This document shows positions 25,860-37,587 of a DNA stretch of 64,000 nucleotides, one piece after another. The DNA is from Nemania diffusa. Its lineage: Eukaryota > Ascomycota > Sordariomycetes > Xylariales > Xylariaceae. The position numbers and the translations under genes are program-made. The notes beneath the pieces were generated by a model. The model saw only the letters and a program-made list of their open reading frames with translations, was not told the DNA's origin and did no database searches. The stretch is taken from the NCBI GenBank assembly GCA_038501195.1, contig JBBPUQ010000007.1, forward strand, positions 4,441,501 to 4,505,500. The letters run 5' to 3'. Each line of letters opens with the position of its first letter. Positions within the stretch are counted from its first letter, which is position 1.

Positions 25860-26340
25860 TATATAATAAAACTACAATTTATTACTATAATTTTAACGAA
25901 ATATTATATTTATAAATAAATAAATCGCTTTAATGTAGTTTTAAAGTAATAATGTTTTATATAAATAAATATAAATAACAATTAAATGATATTATTTTAT
26001 TTATAAAAGTTTAATTTATAATATATTTAAGTTGTTATTTATTTTAAATAAAAATATAGTATAGTTTTTTTAAACTTAAAGTTATATATTTAATTTAAAT
26101 AGTTAAAAAGCTTTAAATAATAATATAGTTTAATAAATAACTAGTAATAATATTTATAAATTATTTTATTATTAAAAATATTATAAATTAAATAATATTA
26201 AATATTTTTATAATTAATTAAATAAATAATTAATTAATAAATTTTTTAATTTATTTATTTTAATATAAATTTTAAATTTATTATTTTTTAAATTGTTTAA
26301 ACTATGTTTTAAATATATTAAATCGCTTTTAAAAAACAGA
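25860..26340 (+). pseudogene. Gypsy RNase H domain
   Basis: Read in a frame shifted from the RT (codon starts at 2 mod 3). NEILYL*INKSL*CSFKVIMFYI near 25890-25965 matches the fungal gypsy RNase H start ('-LYL-ID-S-QRGFGVM-FH'). IIYLSCYLF* near 26020-26050 matches '--FLSRCLSQ' (CGT to TGT, TGT to TAT, TCT to TTT, CAA to TAA, all C-to-T or G-to-A). VIIFINYFIIKNIIN near 26140-26190 matches 'V-V-TDHS-IKGIV-', with the Asp decayed to Asn. Then LINFLIYLF*YKFLNL matches 'RL--A-IYLSQY-L'. The series is diagnostic of a widespread fungal Ty3/gypsy type. Confidence 0.75.
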
Positions 26341-27000
26341 TTTTTAAAAGGTTTATAAGTTTAATTTTAAATATAACAAAATATTAAAAAAATTATATAT
26401 TAATAAAAATTAATATAATAATATTAACGAAAATATTATAAATTTTTTTAAACTTAGTTATTTTTTTTATGTTATAAACAAACTAATTTACAATATATAT
26501 ATTAAAATTAAAATGTTATATATATTTTATAATATAATAAAGTATATATTAAAAGTAATATATACTAAAAAATATTACATAAAATTAAACTATATAATAA
26601 ATAATTTTAAAAGCTATTTTATTTATTATAAAATATAATTAATAAAAAAATATATAAAATATTATTTAAAATATAAATTTAATTAAATAAACTATTAAAA
26701 ACTAATTAAAAGTTTTTAATTAATGTAATTAATTTATACTTTATATATATAAATTATTATAATTAATTTTATTTTAGCTTTATTTTTAGTTAATACTATT
26801 AAAATATTATAACAATTAAAAAAATATAAATATTATAAAATATATAATTATATAATAACTATTATTTGTTATATTTTTAAAAAAACTTTGTTTATTTTTA
26901 ACAATAAAAAATATTTAATTAAAAATTAAGTAATTATATTAACTAAATAATTATTATTAAATAATTAAAAAATTTTAAAAAAAATTATTTTTAATTATAA
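26341..27000 (+). pseudogene. Probable gypsy integrase N-terminal region
   Basis: Continues in the RNase H frame with many stops. ILHKIKLYNK followed by LFYLL (26590-26650) could be the decayed His-His part of the zinc-binding domain, and LLKTN*KFLI near 26690 the segment after the Cys pair. This rests on weak resemblance plus position directly after RNase H. I cannot place the DDE core or the domain end. Confidence 0.4.
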
Positions 27001-28054
27001 TTGTAAATTTATATTAAATTTTTAATAAAATATTTAAAAAGTATTAAATATAAAGCTTTTAATAACAACTATATATTATTTTTAAAAAAATAGCTTGTTT
27101 AAATATAAAAATTAAACTATAAAAATTGCGATTTAATATTACAATTTTATTAAATCTAAATTAAACTAAGTTTAATTAGTTTTTATTTTATAATAAAATT
27201 TTAATACTATATAATTATAAACTATATAATTTATTTTTTATAAATAATTATTTAAGTTTAAGTTATTACGTTTTTTAAATATAGTTATTAGTATTAAAAG
27301 TAATTAATATATATTTAAAAATATATAAATAATATATAACAATTTAAAATAAAATGTTAAATTAATAATAGATTTTGTTATAATATAAACTAAAAAATAT
27401 TTTAATTGTAAATATTATATATTTAAATTTAAAGTTAAAAATAACATATTTTTATGTTTATATAACAGCTATTATTTATTTAAACAGCTTTTTTAAAAGT
27501 ATTTTTAATTAAAAGTAAATTTATAAACTATTAAATAAAAAATTAATAATTTAATTTACAAATTAAAATTTTTTAAATATTATTATATTTATTTTGTTAT
27601 ATAAATAATTTAATTATATTTAATATATAGAAATAATAACTTTTTTTATTATGTTATGTTTTTTTTTAAATCGGTTAAAATCAATTAATATTTTAATAAA
27701 AATATAAAAAATAACAAAGTTTATAAAGTTTAAATATTGTTTTATTACTGTTTTAATTACAAAAAAAATAAATTCGACTATTTTATTAAATAAAAAAAAT
27801 AAAGTTATAAATATAATTAATAATATATAAAATATTAATTATAATATATATTTAAATTAATTAAAAAATATTAAAAACGATATAAATTTTTTTTATAAAA
27901 AAAAATAGTTGTATTTAAAGCAGTTAAGTTTAAAAAAAATAAAAAAAAAATAAATAAACTATAAAAAAAAAAAACGAAAAAAAAATAAACTATATAAGTT
28001 TATAACTTAATAATTAATAAAGTTATTAAAGCATTTTTTTATATTTAGTATTTT
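27001..28054. other. AT-rich DNA, presumed 3' part of the gypsy relic
   Basis: No readable frame. A-rich runs at 27890-27990 contain 'aaaaaaaaacgaaaaaaaaa', which could be a polypurine tract for a plus-strand element, but no LTR is seen after it. Confidence 0.35.
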
Positions 28055-28205
28055 AATAGAAGTTTTTAAAAGTTTTAAATAAAAAAGCCTTTATAAAAGT
28101 AATATATTTTTAAAATAAGCTATATTAACTAGTATTTATATATATTTATAAATTAAATAAAAACTTATAAAAACTTATAAAAACTTATAAAAATTTATAT
28201 ATACA
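28055..28205 (+). repeat. Dispersed repeat R2, copy 2
   Basis: Direct repeat of 1901-2055, with three 'acttataaaa' decamers at its right end against two to three in the other copy. Confidence 0.8.
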
Positions 28206-28760
28206 TTAGTAAATATTTTTATGTTTTTATTTTTATATTTTTAAATTTAATTTTTATATTTTTATTTTTATATTTTTAAATTTGTTTTATACTTTATTTT
28301 ATAAATTTAAATTAGTTATATTACTTTTGTTTTTGCTTTTTTAAATTTATATTAATTTTTTTATTAATTGTTTTATTTGTTATAGCTAAAACTTTTTATT
28401 AACTTTTTATTTTTAAACTTATTTAAAATTATTTTTTAGTTAACATTATTAGTTTAAACTTTTAATTATTATATTAAACAGTTTTTTTTAAATTTAATTT
28501 AAATTATTTTAAACTAAGTTTTTTATTTTTATAAATATTAAACTTTTTTTTTTAAATTTATTTATAGTTAAAATTTATATTAAATTATTTTTTTAAAATT
28601 TATATTATTTTAATTTAGCTTTTTTTTATTATTTATTATACTATATTTTTTTTTTAAAACTTATTAATTAAATCTATTAATTTATAAAATATAAAAAAGT
28701 TTTTTTATAATTATATTAATTATAATTTATTATATAATAGCTAATATAATTAAGTTTATA
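28206..28760. other. AT-rich DNA, short T-rich tandem words
   Basis: 'tttttatatttttaaattt' is repeated twice at 28230-28285. Otherwise nothing is seen. Confidence 0.4.
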
Positions 28761-29190
28761 TTTCGATTTAATTATAAAAGTTATAAAATATAAAATTTAT
28801 ATATTAAATATAATAAATAATATATTTTAGTTATTTTAATTAATATATTATATAATTAATAAATAGATTTATTTATTAAAGTTTTTTTAAAGTTATTTTA
28901 AATATTTTAAATATTATATTATTTATATTAAAAATAAGTATATATTAATTAACTATATAATATTTACTTAAAATATTAAAATTTAATTTTTAATTTAATT
29001 AAAAAAGCTATAAAATATAAAATTTATATATTAAATATATTTAATTATAAATTATAGCTATTTTAATCAATATATTAAATAGTTAATTAGTTTATTTATT
29101 AAAGTTTTTTTAAAGTTTTTTAAAATGTTTTAAATATTAAACAGTTATATTAAAAATAAATATATATTAATAAACTATATAATTTTTATT
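28761..29190 (+). repeat. Repeat R4, tandem copies 1 and 2 (~230 bp)
   Basis: Two successive copies (about 28761-28990 and 28991-29190). Shared landmarks, in order, are 'aaaatataaaatttatat', 'agctattttaatcaatat' (decayed in copy 1), 'ttattaaagtttttttaaag' and 'attaaaaataa..tatatta'. A third copy lies at 29770-29935. Confidence 0.72.
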
Positions 29191-29769
29191 TAATTATTTA
29201 TATAAATATAAAATAAATAAATTATATTATAATTATATTAAAGCTATAAATTTATATTATTATTTTTTTATTTTAATTTTTAAGATTTAATATTTTATTA
29301 AATTATAATATTTAAATATATTAATAATATTATATATATAATTTTTTAATATATTTATTTTTTATTTAAATTTGTTTAAAATTAATTTAGCTTAAATAAT
29401 ACTTTAAAAATTATTTATTATTTAACATTTATATTAAGCTTTTTTTTTTAAATCTGTTTTAATTTAGTTTAGCTTTTTTTTATTTTAGTTTATATTAAAT
29501 TACTTTTTTAAAAATATTTAATATAACATTAAAATATAAATATATTAATTTAATAGTTTTATTAAATAATATTTAGTTATAAAATATTTTATATTAATTA
29601 GTTATTTATATATATTATATATATATAAACTTAAATTATATTTTAATAATTATTTTATTATATTAATTAAATAAAATAACTTTTATAATATAAATAAATT
29701 TTTTATATTTATATAAAAAATCAATATATATTTATTAATTATATAATATTTATAATTTTTAAGCTTATA
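29191..29769. other. AT-rich spacer
   Basis: No feature supported between R4 copies 2 and 3. Confidence 0.4.
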
Positions 29770-29935
29770 TATTAATTTAATTATAAAAGTTATAAAATAT
29801 AAAATTTATATATTAAATATATTTAATAATAAATTCTAGCTATTTTAATTAATATATTAAATATATTAATAATTAATAGCTATATTTATTAAAGTTTTTT
29901 CGAGGTTATTTTAACTGTTAAAAATATTAAATACT
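29770..29935 (+). repeat. Repeat R4, copy 3 (better preserved end)
   Basis: Starts with the same 'ttataaaatataaaattt' and runs into 'aaagttttttcgaggttatt', which keeps C and G lost in copies 1 and 2. Confidence 0.7.
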
Positions 29936-31977
29936 ATTTTAAAAGGTTTAAAAATATTATAAATTTTATTATTTAATATTAATATTTTAAAAAAAACTTT
30001 TAATAATTAATTATAAAAATAAATATATATTATATTTTATAATATTTAAAAAACAATAATAATATATTAAAAGTTAACTGTTATATTATATAAAATTTAT
30101 AAAGTTTGCTATTATAAATTTATATATTTAAGCAAAAAATAAACTATTATTGCTATAAATATAATTGTAATTAATAATTTTAATAAAATTAACTTTAATA
30201 TTAAGTTTATATATTATATTTTTTAAATTATATTTATTAAAAAAAACAAAAATATTAATAATAAAACTATTTATTTTATTAGCTTTTTTTTATATTATAT
30301 TAATAATAAAAATAATAACTTATTAAATAAAATAAATATTAATATTAATATTATATTTAAAGCTTTTAATAATTGTTTTATTATTTAAGTTATAAAAACT
30401 GTTTTATTTTTATTTATTTTTAAAAATAAATTTATTTAATATAAATTAATTTAATTAATTTTTTATATTATTAATTTTTTAAATATTATTAATAATAAAT
30501 TATTTTAAAAGTTATATTTAAATTTATTAAAAAAAATATATAATAAAAAAGTTATAATATAATTTTAAATTATTTTAAATTTAAAAAAGCTAGTTAATAA
30601 TTAAATAAAAAATATAAAAAGCTTTAATAACAGTAATAATATTGCTAAAACTAGCTTATTTAAAAAACCTTTAAAAATTTTATAAAATAACTTAAATATT
30701 AAAATTTAATATTTTTTTTTTATTAATTTATTTATTTTATTTAATATAGTATTTTATTTTTTTAAAAAAATAAAAAATTAAAATATTATAATTTATTATA
30801 TTATTTATTTTTATTTATAATTTATATTTAATAGTTTTTATTATTTATTTCTTTTTATAAAAATAAAGCTTTTATAATAAAAATTCAAAAATAAAAATAA
30901 AAATATATATAAAATTATTAAAAGATTATTTTAAAATTAATAAATTGAAATTTATATAAATATAAATCAAGCTAAAAAAAATAAAACATTTATTAAATTA
31001 ACAGTTTTAACTTTAAATAGTTTTTTTAAATTTTTAAAATATATTAATATTATAAATTTAAATATAAAAAATAATATAATTTTAAAAATAATAAAAAGAT
31101 TTTAAAAAAATATTTAAATTATAAAATTATTATAAAATTTAATAATAAATTTTAAAAAATATTAAATATTAAATGTATTTTTATAATTTATAATTTTAAT
31201 AAATTTTATTAAACTAAAAAAAATTAAAAATATAAAATTTTAATTAAAAAAAAGCTTTTTAAAATTATAAAAATCGTTTATTTTTTTAAATAATATAATA
31301 ATATTTTAATTAAAACAATTTAATAAATTAAAAATTAAAATATAAAAAAAAAAAAAAAAAGAAATATAATTAAATAAAAATTTATTATTAAATAATTATT
31401 TTATATTGTTTTAACTTTAAATTATTTAAATAAAATTAGTAAATAAAAAATATTTATATTATTATAATAAATATTATTTATTTTTAAATTATTAAATTAA
31501 ATAATTAAATTTATTATTAATATATTATAAAATATTTATATTTTTAATATTATAAAAAAAAAAAAGTTTTATAATATAATTTTTAAAATTATTATTAATA
31601 TTTATAATATAATTGTTAATAAAAGTATTATTAATAATAGTAATAATAATAAAAGCTTTTATTTAGTTTATTTAAAAGTTAATAATATTAATATTTTTAT
31701 TAAAAAAAAACAATTAAAAATAATAAAATAAATAAAAAAAAGCAAAAAAAAGCTATTAAAAAAATTATAATTAATATAAAATATTTATATATTATATAAT
31801 ATATATTTTTTAATATAAAAGAAAATTTATAATAAAACAATTATTTTATATTAATATTTAATAATTTTATAGTTTTAATTATTTAAAGTTATAAAATTTT
31901 TATTTAAAAATATAGCTTAATTTATTTAAAATTTTATATTTTTTTTAATAAATTATTTATTAAAAAAAATTTAAATT
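29936..31977. other. AT-rich DNA, no feature
   Basis: Nothing beyond short A runs (31345-31361 and others). No frame or repeat partner was recognised over 2 kb. Confidence 0.4.
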
Positions 31978-32171
31978 GTAACAAGTTACAGGTTAAAGTT
32001 AACCCTAAGCACTTGTTTAATTTAGTTAAAATTTTGTTTTATTTTTTTTATATCAACTATATGCACTTAATTAAAACACTAGATATTATGTTATACCTTT
32101 TGCGCTTTTTCACTCTTTTATTATACACTTAATAAAAACACTAGATATTGTATCACATTTTCTGCTTTTTT
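31978..32171 (+). repeat. R1 left-end fragment (least decayed copy)
   Basis: Matches 56622-56810 and carries two of the ~62-bp sub-repeats. It keeps 'aaccctaagcacttg' and 'ccttttgcgctttttcactc', where other copies have T for C. It is joined directly to a partial copy of the 975-bp unit. Confidence 0.78.
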
Positions 32172-32290
32172 CTAATAGTATTTTTATAGTTATAGTTACT
32201 ATAGTGCTTTTTATAAGTTAAACCTGTTTTAGGACTAGCGTATTCTTTAGTACTTTTATAAAGTGTTAAAGAATTTTTTAACTTATTTTT
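32172..32290 (+). repeat. Partial copy of the 975-bp unit
   Basis: Begins 'taatagtatttttatagtta' like the two full units and keeps 'aaacctgttttaggactagc', where they have 'aaacttattttaaaactagt'. It breaks off after about 110 bp. Confidence 0.75.
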
Positions 32291-32334
32291 TTATAATTTA
32301 ATTAAAATAAAAATAACTTTTTTTTTTTTTAATT

Positions 32335-33309
32335 TAATAGTATTTTTATAGTTAAAGTTATTATAGTGTTTTTTATACTTCAAACTTATTTTAAAACTAG
32401 TTTATTTTTTGCTATTTTTACAAAGTGCTAAAAAATATACTATTTACTATATATTTTATACTAAAAATACTAAATATATTTATTATTTTTATATTTTTTT
32501 TTATTTTATTTTTTATGTTTTTTAGTTTATTTTTTTTTTTTTTTTTTTATATATACTAGTTTTTTTATATTTAGTTACTATTAAAAATTATATATAATTT
32601 ACTATAATATTTACTAATAAATTTATTAAATTTTTCTATTAAATTTTTTTTTTAAATTTAAGTTTTTAACATTGGACTTTTTTATATATTTTTTATATAG
32701 TTTTATTTTATGTTTTTTACTAATTTTATTATTACTTTTTGTTTTTGTTTATTTTAAAAACTTATAAAGTTTTACTTTTTTTTTTTTAAATAATTTAATT
32801 TAAATAAATAAGTTTTTAATTTTATTAGAATTAATTAAAGCAGAGTTATTAATAATTCTGCTTAAATTTTATTTTAATAAATTTTAAAATAGCACTTTGT
32901 TATAACTACTACGACTTGCTAATTTTATTTGTTTAATTTGTTTGCAAATTTAATTTATTTTTTTTTTTTTTTTTTTTTAAATTTTAATATATACAATATA
33001 ATTTTTTAAAAATTTTTTTAACTACTTATACTATTATTTTTGTTTTTTTTTTTTTTTCTTATTAATATAAAATTTAGCTTATTAATTTAAAAATTTAAAG
33101 TGCTAGATTTATTTATAAGTCAATATATATTAATATTTTTTAAAGTTTTACTTTATTTTAACGTTAAAAGCAATTTCTAGTTTATTTTATATAACTATTT
33201 ATATTATTTAAATCAGCTTTTTTTGTTTGTTTAAATTATATAATTTAGTTAAAAAAATATTCATTTTTTATACTATAGTTGATTTTATAATTTTGAAAAA
33301 TCTTTAATC
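32335..33309 (+). repeat. 975-bp tandem unit 1
   Basis: Starts 'taatagtatttttatagtta' and ends 'gaaaaatctttaatc'. It is aligned end to end with unit 2, with mostly transition differences and small changes in T-run length. No coding motif was found. Possible origins are a duplicated non-coding transposon part or a long LTR. Confidence 0.87.
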
Positions 33310-34282
33310 TAATAGTATTTTTATAGTTAAAGTTACTATAATGCTTTTTATATTTTAAACTTATTTTAAAACTAGTATATTTTTTGCTACTTTTACAAAG
33401 TGTTAAAAAATATACTATTTACTATATATTTTATACCAAAAATACTAAATATATTTATTATTTTTATATTTTTTTTTATTTTATTTTTTATATTTTTTAG
33501 TTTTTTTTTTTTTTTTTTTTTATATATACTAGTTTTTTTATATTTAACTACTATTAAAAATTATATATAATTTACTATAATGTTTACTAATAAATTTATT
33601 AAATTTTTCTATTAAATTTTTTTTTTTTAAATTTAAGGTTTAAAATTGGACTTTTTTATATATTTTTTATATAGTTTTATTTTATGTTTTTTACTAATTT
33701 TATTATTATTTTTTGTTTTTGTTTATTTTAAAAATTTATAAAGTTTTACTTTTTTTTTTTTAAATAACTTAGTTTAAGTAAATAAGTTTTTAATTTTATT
33801 AAAACTAATTAAAACAAAGCTACTAATAGTTCCGTTTAAATTTTATTTTAATAAATTTTAAAATAGCACTTTGTTATAACTATTATAATTTGCTGATTTT
33901 ATCTATTTAACTTGTTTATAAATTTGATCTATTTTTTTTTTCTTTTTTTTTAAATTTTAATATATACAATATAATTTTTTAAAAATCTTTTTAATTATTT
34001 ATATTATTATTTTTGTTTTTTGTTTCTCTTTTTATTAATATAAAGTTTGGCTTATTAATTTAAAAACTTAAAGTGTTAAATTTATTTATAAGTTAATATA
34101 TACTAATATTTTTTAAAATTTTATTTTATTTTAATGTTAAAAACAGTTTCTAGTTTATTTTATATAACTATTTATATTATTTAAATTAGCTTTTTTTGTT
34201 TGTTTAAACTATATAATTTAATTAAAAAAATATTCATTTTTTGTACTATAGTTAATTTTACAATTTTAAAAAATCTTTAATT
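33310..34282 (+). repeat. 975-bp tandem unit 2
   Basis: Head-to-tail copy of unit 1 with the junction exactly at 'ctttaatc|taatag'. Length is within a few bases of unit 1. Confidence 0.87.
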
Positions 34283-34823
34283 TATACTTTATTTAAATTA
34301 TAGTTATATAAACAATTTTTATTTTTTATATTATATTATAAAACTTTAAATTATTTTAATGTTTTAAATATTTAGTTTTAATATATTTATATTGCTAAAT
34401 TGTTATTATAAAAACAGTTTAATTAAAATTTTCAACAAAAATTACTTTATATATACTTTTGTTTTTAATGAAAAAAAAACAACTGAATAAAATAAAAAGT
34501 TATTTGTAATATTGTAAACAATTTTCAATAAAATTTTATAGTCGAAAAAAATAATTTTACTTTTTTATTTAGAAAAAATAGGCTAGCTAATTGTTAAAAA
34601 ATTTCTAAAACTGTTTTTTATTTCAAATAGAAAATTCTTTTTGTTTATTTAGGTATAGTTTGTTTAATTTAGTTTTTATTATATATATGCAGCTATAATT
34701 AGCTAAATTAGCTATATTTATATATAAGCTATTTTTTATATATACAATTTTTATAAAAAGCTTATAGAGCTTATATTATAAATATTTAACAATATATACA
34801 TATATTACTACTTTAACAAATAG
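34283..34823. other. AT-rich spacer
   Basis: No repeat or frame. C and G rise gradually towards the following tetranucleotide tract. Confidence 0.4.
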
Positions 34824-35151
34824 CTAATTAATCTGCTTACTTATTAAGTAATCTATTTATTTGCCAAGTAACTTGCTGATTTACTAGGTTATTTGCTAGT
34901 TGGTTTATTAGCCAACCAAGTAACATACTAGCCGACCTACTACTTTACCAGTTGACTTACTGACTTAGCTGCTTGTCAGATGACCTATCTACTTACTAGT
35001 CAACCTATTTATTTACTAGTTAAATAATTGACCTATTTACTTACTAGTTAAGTAACTAACCGATTTATTTAGTGACTTGCTAGTTTATTAAGTGGGTCAC
35101 TAGCTGGCCTACTTATCTGCTAAATAACTAATTAGCTTACTTACTTATCTG
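34824..35151. repeat. Degenerate tetranucleotide tract in exact 4-bp phase
   Basis: Read in fours from 34824, all 82 tetramers fit the pattern not-A / pyrimidine / any / purine with few exceptions (ctac, cata, atga, ataa twice). Frequent words are ctta, ctag, ttta, ccta, ctaa, gtaa, ttaa. No indel breaks the phase over 328 bp. This is also the GC-richest stretch of the window. It looks like an old microsatellite diversified by substitution only. Confidence 0.85.
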
Positions 35152-35226
35152 CAGATCTAACTGCAAGTTAACAAAAGCCTAGGACTTAAAGCTAGAATTA
35201 AAAAGCTAAAATTGAAAAAGCTAAAA

Positions 35227-35361
35227 TTGAAAGTATTAAAAACAAAAGCAGTTTTTTTTTTAGCTAAAAAAAAGCGAAAGCTGTGTATATAAAATATTTA
35301 TATAGCAAAATATACAATTAGTAAAAAAAAAGCTAAAAAAAAAAGCTGCTTTTGTTTTTTA
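35227..35361. repeat. Inverted repeat around 'aaaacaaaagcag'
   Basis: 'aaaaacaaaagcag' followed by a T run and 'agc' at 35229-35263 is answered by 'gct', an A run and 'gctgcttttgtttttt' at 35331-35360. The arms are about 30 nt and the loop about 70 nt. Confidence 0.7.
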
Positions 35362-35376
35362 TAGCTTATTAAAAGT

Positions 35377-35453
35377 TTATATAACTTATATAGCTTATAT
35401 AACTTATATAATTTATATAGCTTATATAGCTTATATAGTTTATATAGTTTATA
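35377..35453. repeat. 9-bp minisatellite (TTATATAGC)
   Basis: Eight consecutive nonamers ttatata(a/g)(c/t) plus a partial one. Variation is confined to the last two positions and is transition-type. Confidence 0.85.
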
Positions 35454-35599
35454 ACTTTTAAAAACAAAAGCTTTTTTACTTTTAACTTTAAAAAGTTTTT
35501 AATATATTTATATATATATATATATATATACATATATATAAATATATAAATATTAAAAAAATATTTTTTAAGTTTTTATATTTAAAATTTTCTGTTGTA

Positions 35600-36080
35600 T
35601 AAATTAATTTTGCTTTAATATTATTAATTTTTTATTTATTTAATATTTAATACTGCTTTTTTTTATATAATAATTATTTATTAAACAAATAGTTTAATAT
35701 ATAATAATTTATTAATTTTTTATATAAAACTTATTAAATTAAATAATAATAAGTTATTAATATATTTAGCTATTATATAATAAAGCTATAATTTAAAACT
35801 AGTTATAATTAATAATCTAATAATATTTAATAGTTTTTTACTATTTAAATATATTATATAATATATAAACTAAATTAATAAAGTTTATAAATTAAATAAA
35901 TTATATTAAATATGTTATATAATTATTAAATTAAACTATTTATATAATATTACAAAATAATTTAATTAATATATAATATAAAATAATATATATTTTTTAA
36001 TAAAATAATTATTTTATTATATAATATAAAATAATTAATATAACAATTTATATAAGTTATTAATTTTTATGTTTATTTTA
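35600..36080 (+). repeat. Dispersed repeat R5, copy 1
   Basis: Collinear with 39750-40100 and, in part, 41740-41950. Landmarks are a T run, 'tatataataattatttatta', 'ttataaaacttattaaatta', then 'tatataatatataaact'. Confidence 0.65.
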
Positions 36081-36159
36081 ATAATTATAAATTAAAATTT
36101 ATATATTTTATTATAATATAACTTTATAATTTTTATTATTTTATAAAAACTATAATTTT

Positions 36160-36400
36160 TAAAATAATTTATTTTAAAAAATCTACTTTATAAAACTTAC
36201 TTTAAAAAAACTTTAGCTAAATTTTACAATTTTATTTACAACTTTATTTGCAATTTTATATACTTATATACTTTATATAGCATATATATATAATTTAGTT
36301 TTTTTTTTTTTTTTTTTTTTATTTTAAAGTTTTTAACTAATAAAATTATTTAATTAGTTTTTATATTTTTTATAATTATAACAATTAATATAGTATATTT
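36160..36400 (+). repeat. Decayed copy of the 76-bp unit plus poly(T) flank
   Basis: Matches 54430-54690: 'acttactttaaaaaaacttt' corresponds to the 76-bp unit, followed by a T run (36299-36320), 'attttaaagtttttaacta' and 'ttataattataacaatta'. The other copy has 'attttagagtttttagtta' and 'ttcacaattgtaataa' at these places. Confidence 0.75.
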
Positions 36401-36489
36401 TATATTTAAACAATTAAAAAATATATATAAATTAACAGTTTATATATAATACAATATATTGTTATATATTTATATAAAATAAAAATTTG

Positions 36490-36690
36490 CATTATATACT
36501 ATGTAATATTTTGTTTATATATAATATAATATATTATTTTATATTTATTTATATACAATATATTGTAATATGTTTTATTTATATATAATATATTGCAATA
36601 TATTTTACTTAAATATAATATAACATAATATATTTTATTTATATATAATATAGTATAATATTTTATATATATATAATATAGCACAATGCT
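36490..36690. repeat. TATATAATATA minisatellite, block 1
   Basis: About six units of 30-40 bp built on 'ttatatataatata' plus 'ataatatttta'. The minus-strand open frame here (36499-36684) is a product of the repeat, as its IYIN-type periodic translation shows. Confidence 0.8.
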
Positions 36691-36987
36691 TTTAAAAAAT
36701 AAAAACAGTTAGTTAAAATATTTATTATAACTAAAAAAACTAATTTAAAAACATTTATATTTTTTCGAAAATATTTAATATAACAAAATATAAAAGTTTT
36801 ATAATTTATATTTTATATAAATATTAACTAAAAAAGCAAATAAAAAAAAGCAAAAAAAAAGTTTTTAATAATAAAATTTTAAAAATAATAGTAAAAGCAT
36901 TAATAAAAAACTTAGTTAAAAAAATTAAAAAAAGTTTAATTAATTAAATATATTGTAAATTTTTTAGTAATAAATAATATACTATTT

Positions 36988-37253
36988 GTTAAAATATTAA
37001 TATTAGTTATAACTATATGTTATAATTTATATACTGTAATATTTATACTGCAGTTGTATAACTAAATATATAGTTATATAAACAAATATTTACTTTATAT
37101 ACTAGCAGAGATTTTATTTATAATAAAATCTCCAGTTGTACAAAAAAACTTTTTTTAAAATTAATTATTAATATAAATATAATATAACTAGTTTTATATT
37201 TTATTTATATATAACTTATATATACTATTATATATATATAGCTTATTTAATAA
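36988..37253 (+). repeat. Repeat R6, copy A (with hairpin)
   Basis: 266 bp, copied at 37323-37587 and 40186-40450. It contains a near-perfect palindrome, 'gagattttatttataataaaatctc' interrupted only by its centre (around 37108-37133), and a second one, 'ataactaaatatatagttat'. Copy A keeps the most G and C. Confidence 0.85.
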
Positions 37254-37322
37254 TACTTTTTAAAGTTTGTAAAAAAACAATAATAAGTTTTTTAACTTAA
37301 ATAATATTAAAAAATAAAAATT

Positions 37323-37587
37323 GTTAAAATACTAGTATTAGTTACAACTATATATTATAGTTTATATGTTGCAGTATTTGTACTATAGTTATATAAATAA
37401 GTATATAATTATATAAACAAACATTTATTTTATATATTAGCAAAAATTTTATTATAAATAAAATTTTTAGCTATATAAAAAAACTTTTTTTAGTATTAAT
37501 TATTAATATAAATATAATATAACTAGCTTTATATTTTGTTTATATATAACTAATATATATTATTATATATATATAGTTTATTTAATA
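37323..37587 (+). repeat. Repeat R6, copy B
   Basis: Second copy, about 335 bp after copy A. The hairpin is still present with A and T substitutions ('aaaattttattataaata' arm). Confidence 0.85.

Larger units (their letters stand above)
23456..28054 (+). mobile_element. Ty3/gypsy retrotransposon relic
   Basis: Plus-strand element recognised from a gag-like region (23456-24854), then RT, RNase H and probable integrase in the order typical of Ty3/gypsy. Frame changes near 24300 and 25800 and many in-frame stops show it is dead. I could not find LTRs. Repeat R3 lies directly upstream and repeat R2 (28055-28205) directly downstream, but they are different sequences. The outer limits are therefore provisional. 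Confidence 0.72.

Noticed and set aside
36499..36684. 61-codon minus-strand frame with YIN-type periodic translation
   Set aside because: Direct translation of the TATATAATATA minisatellite.
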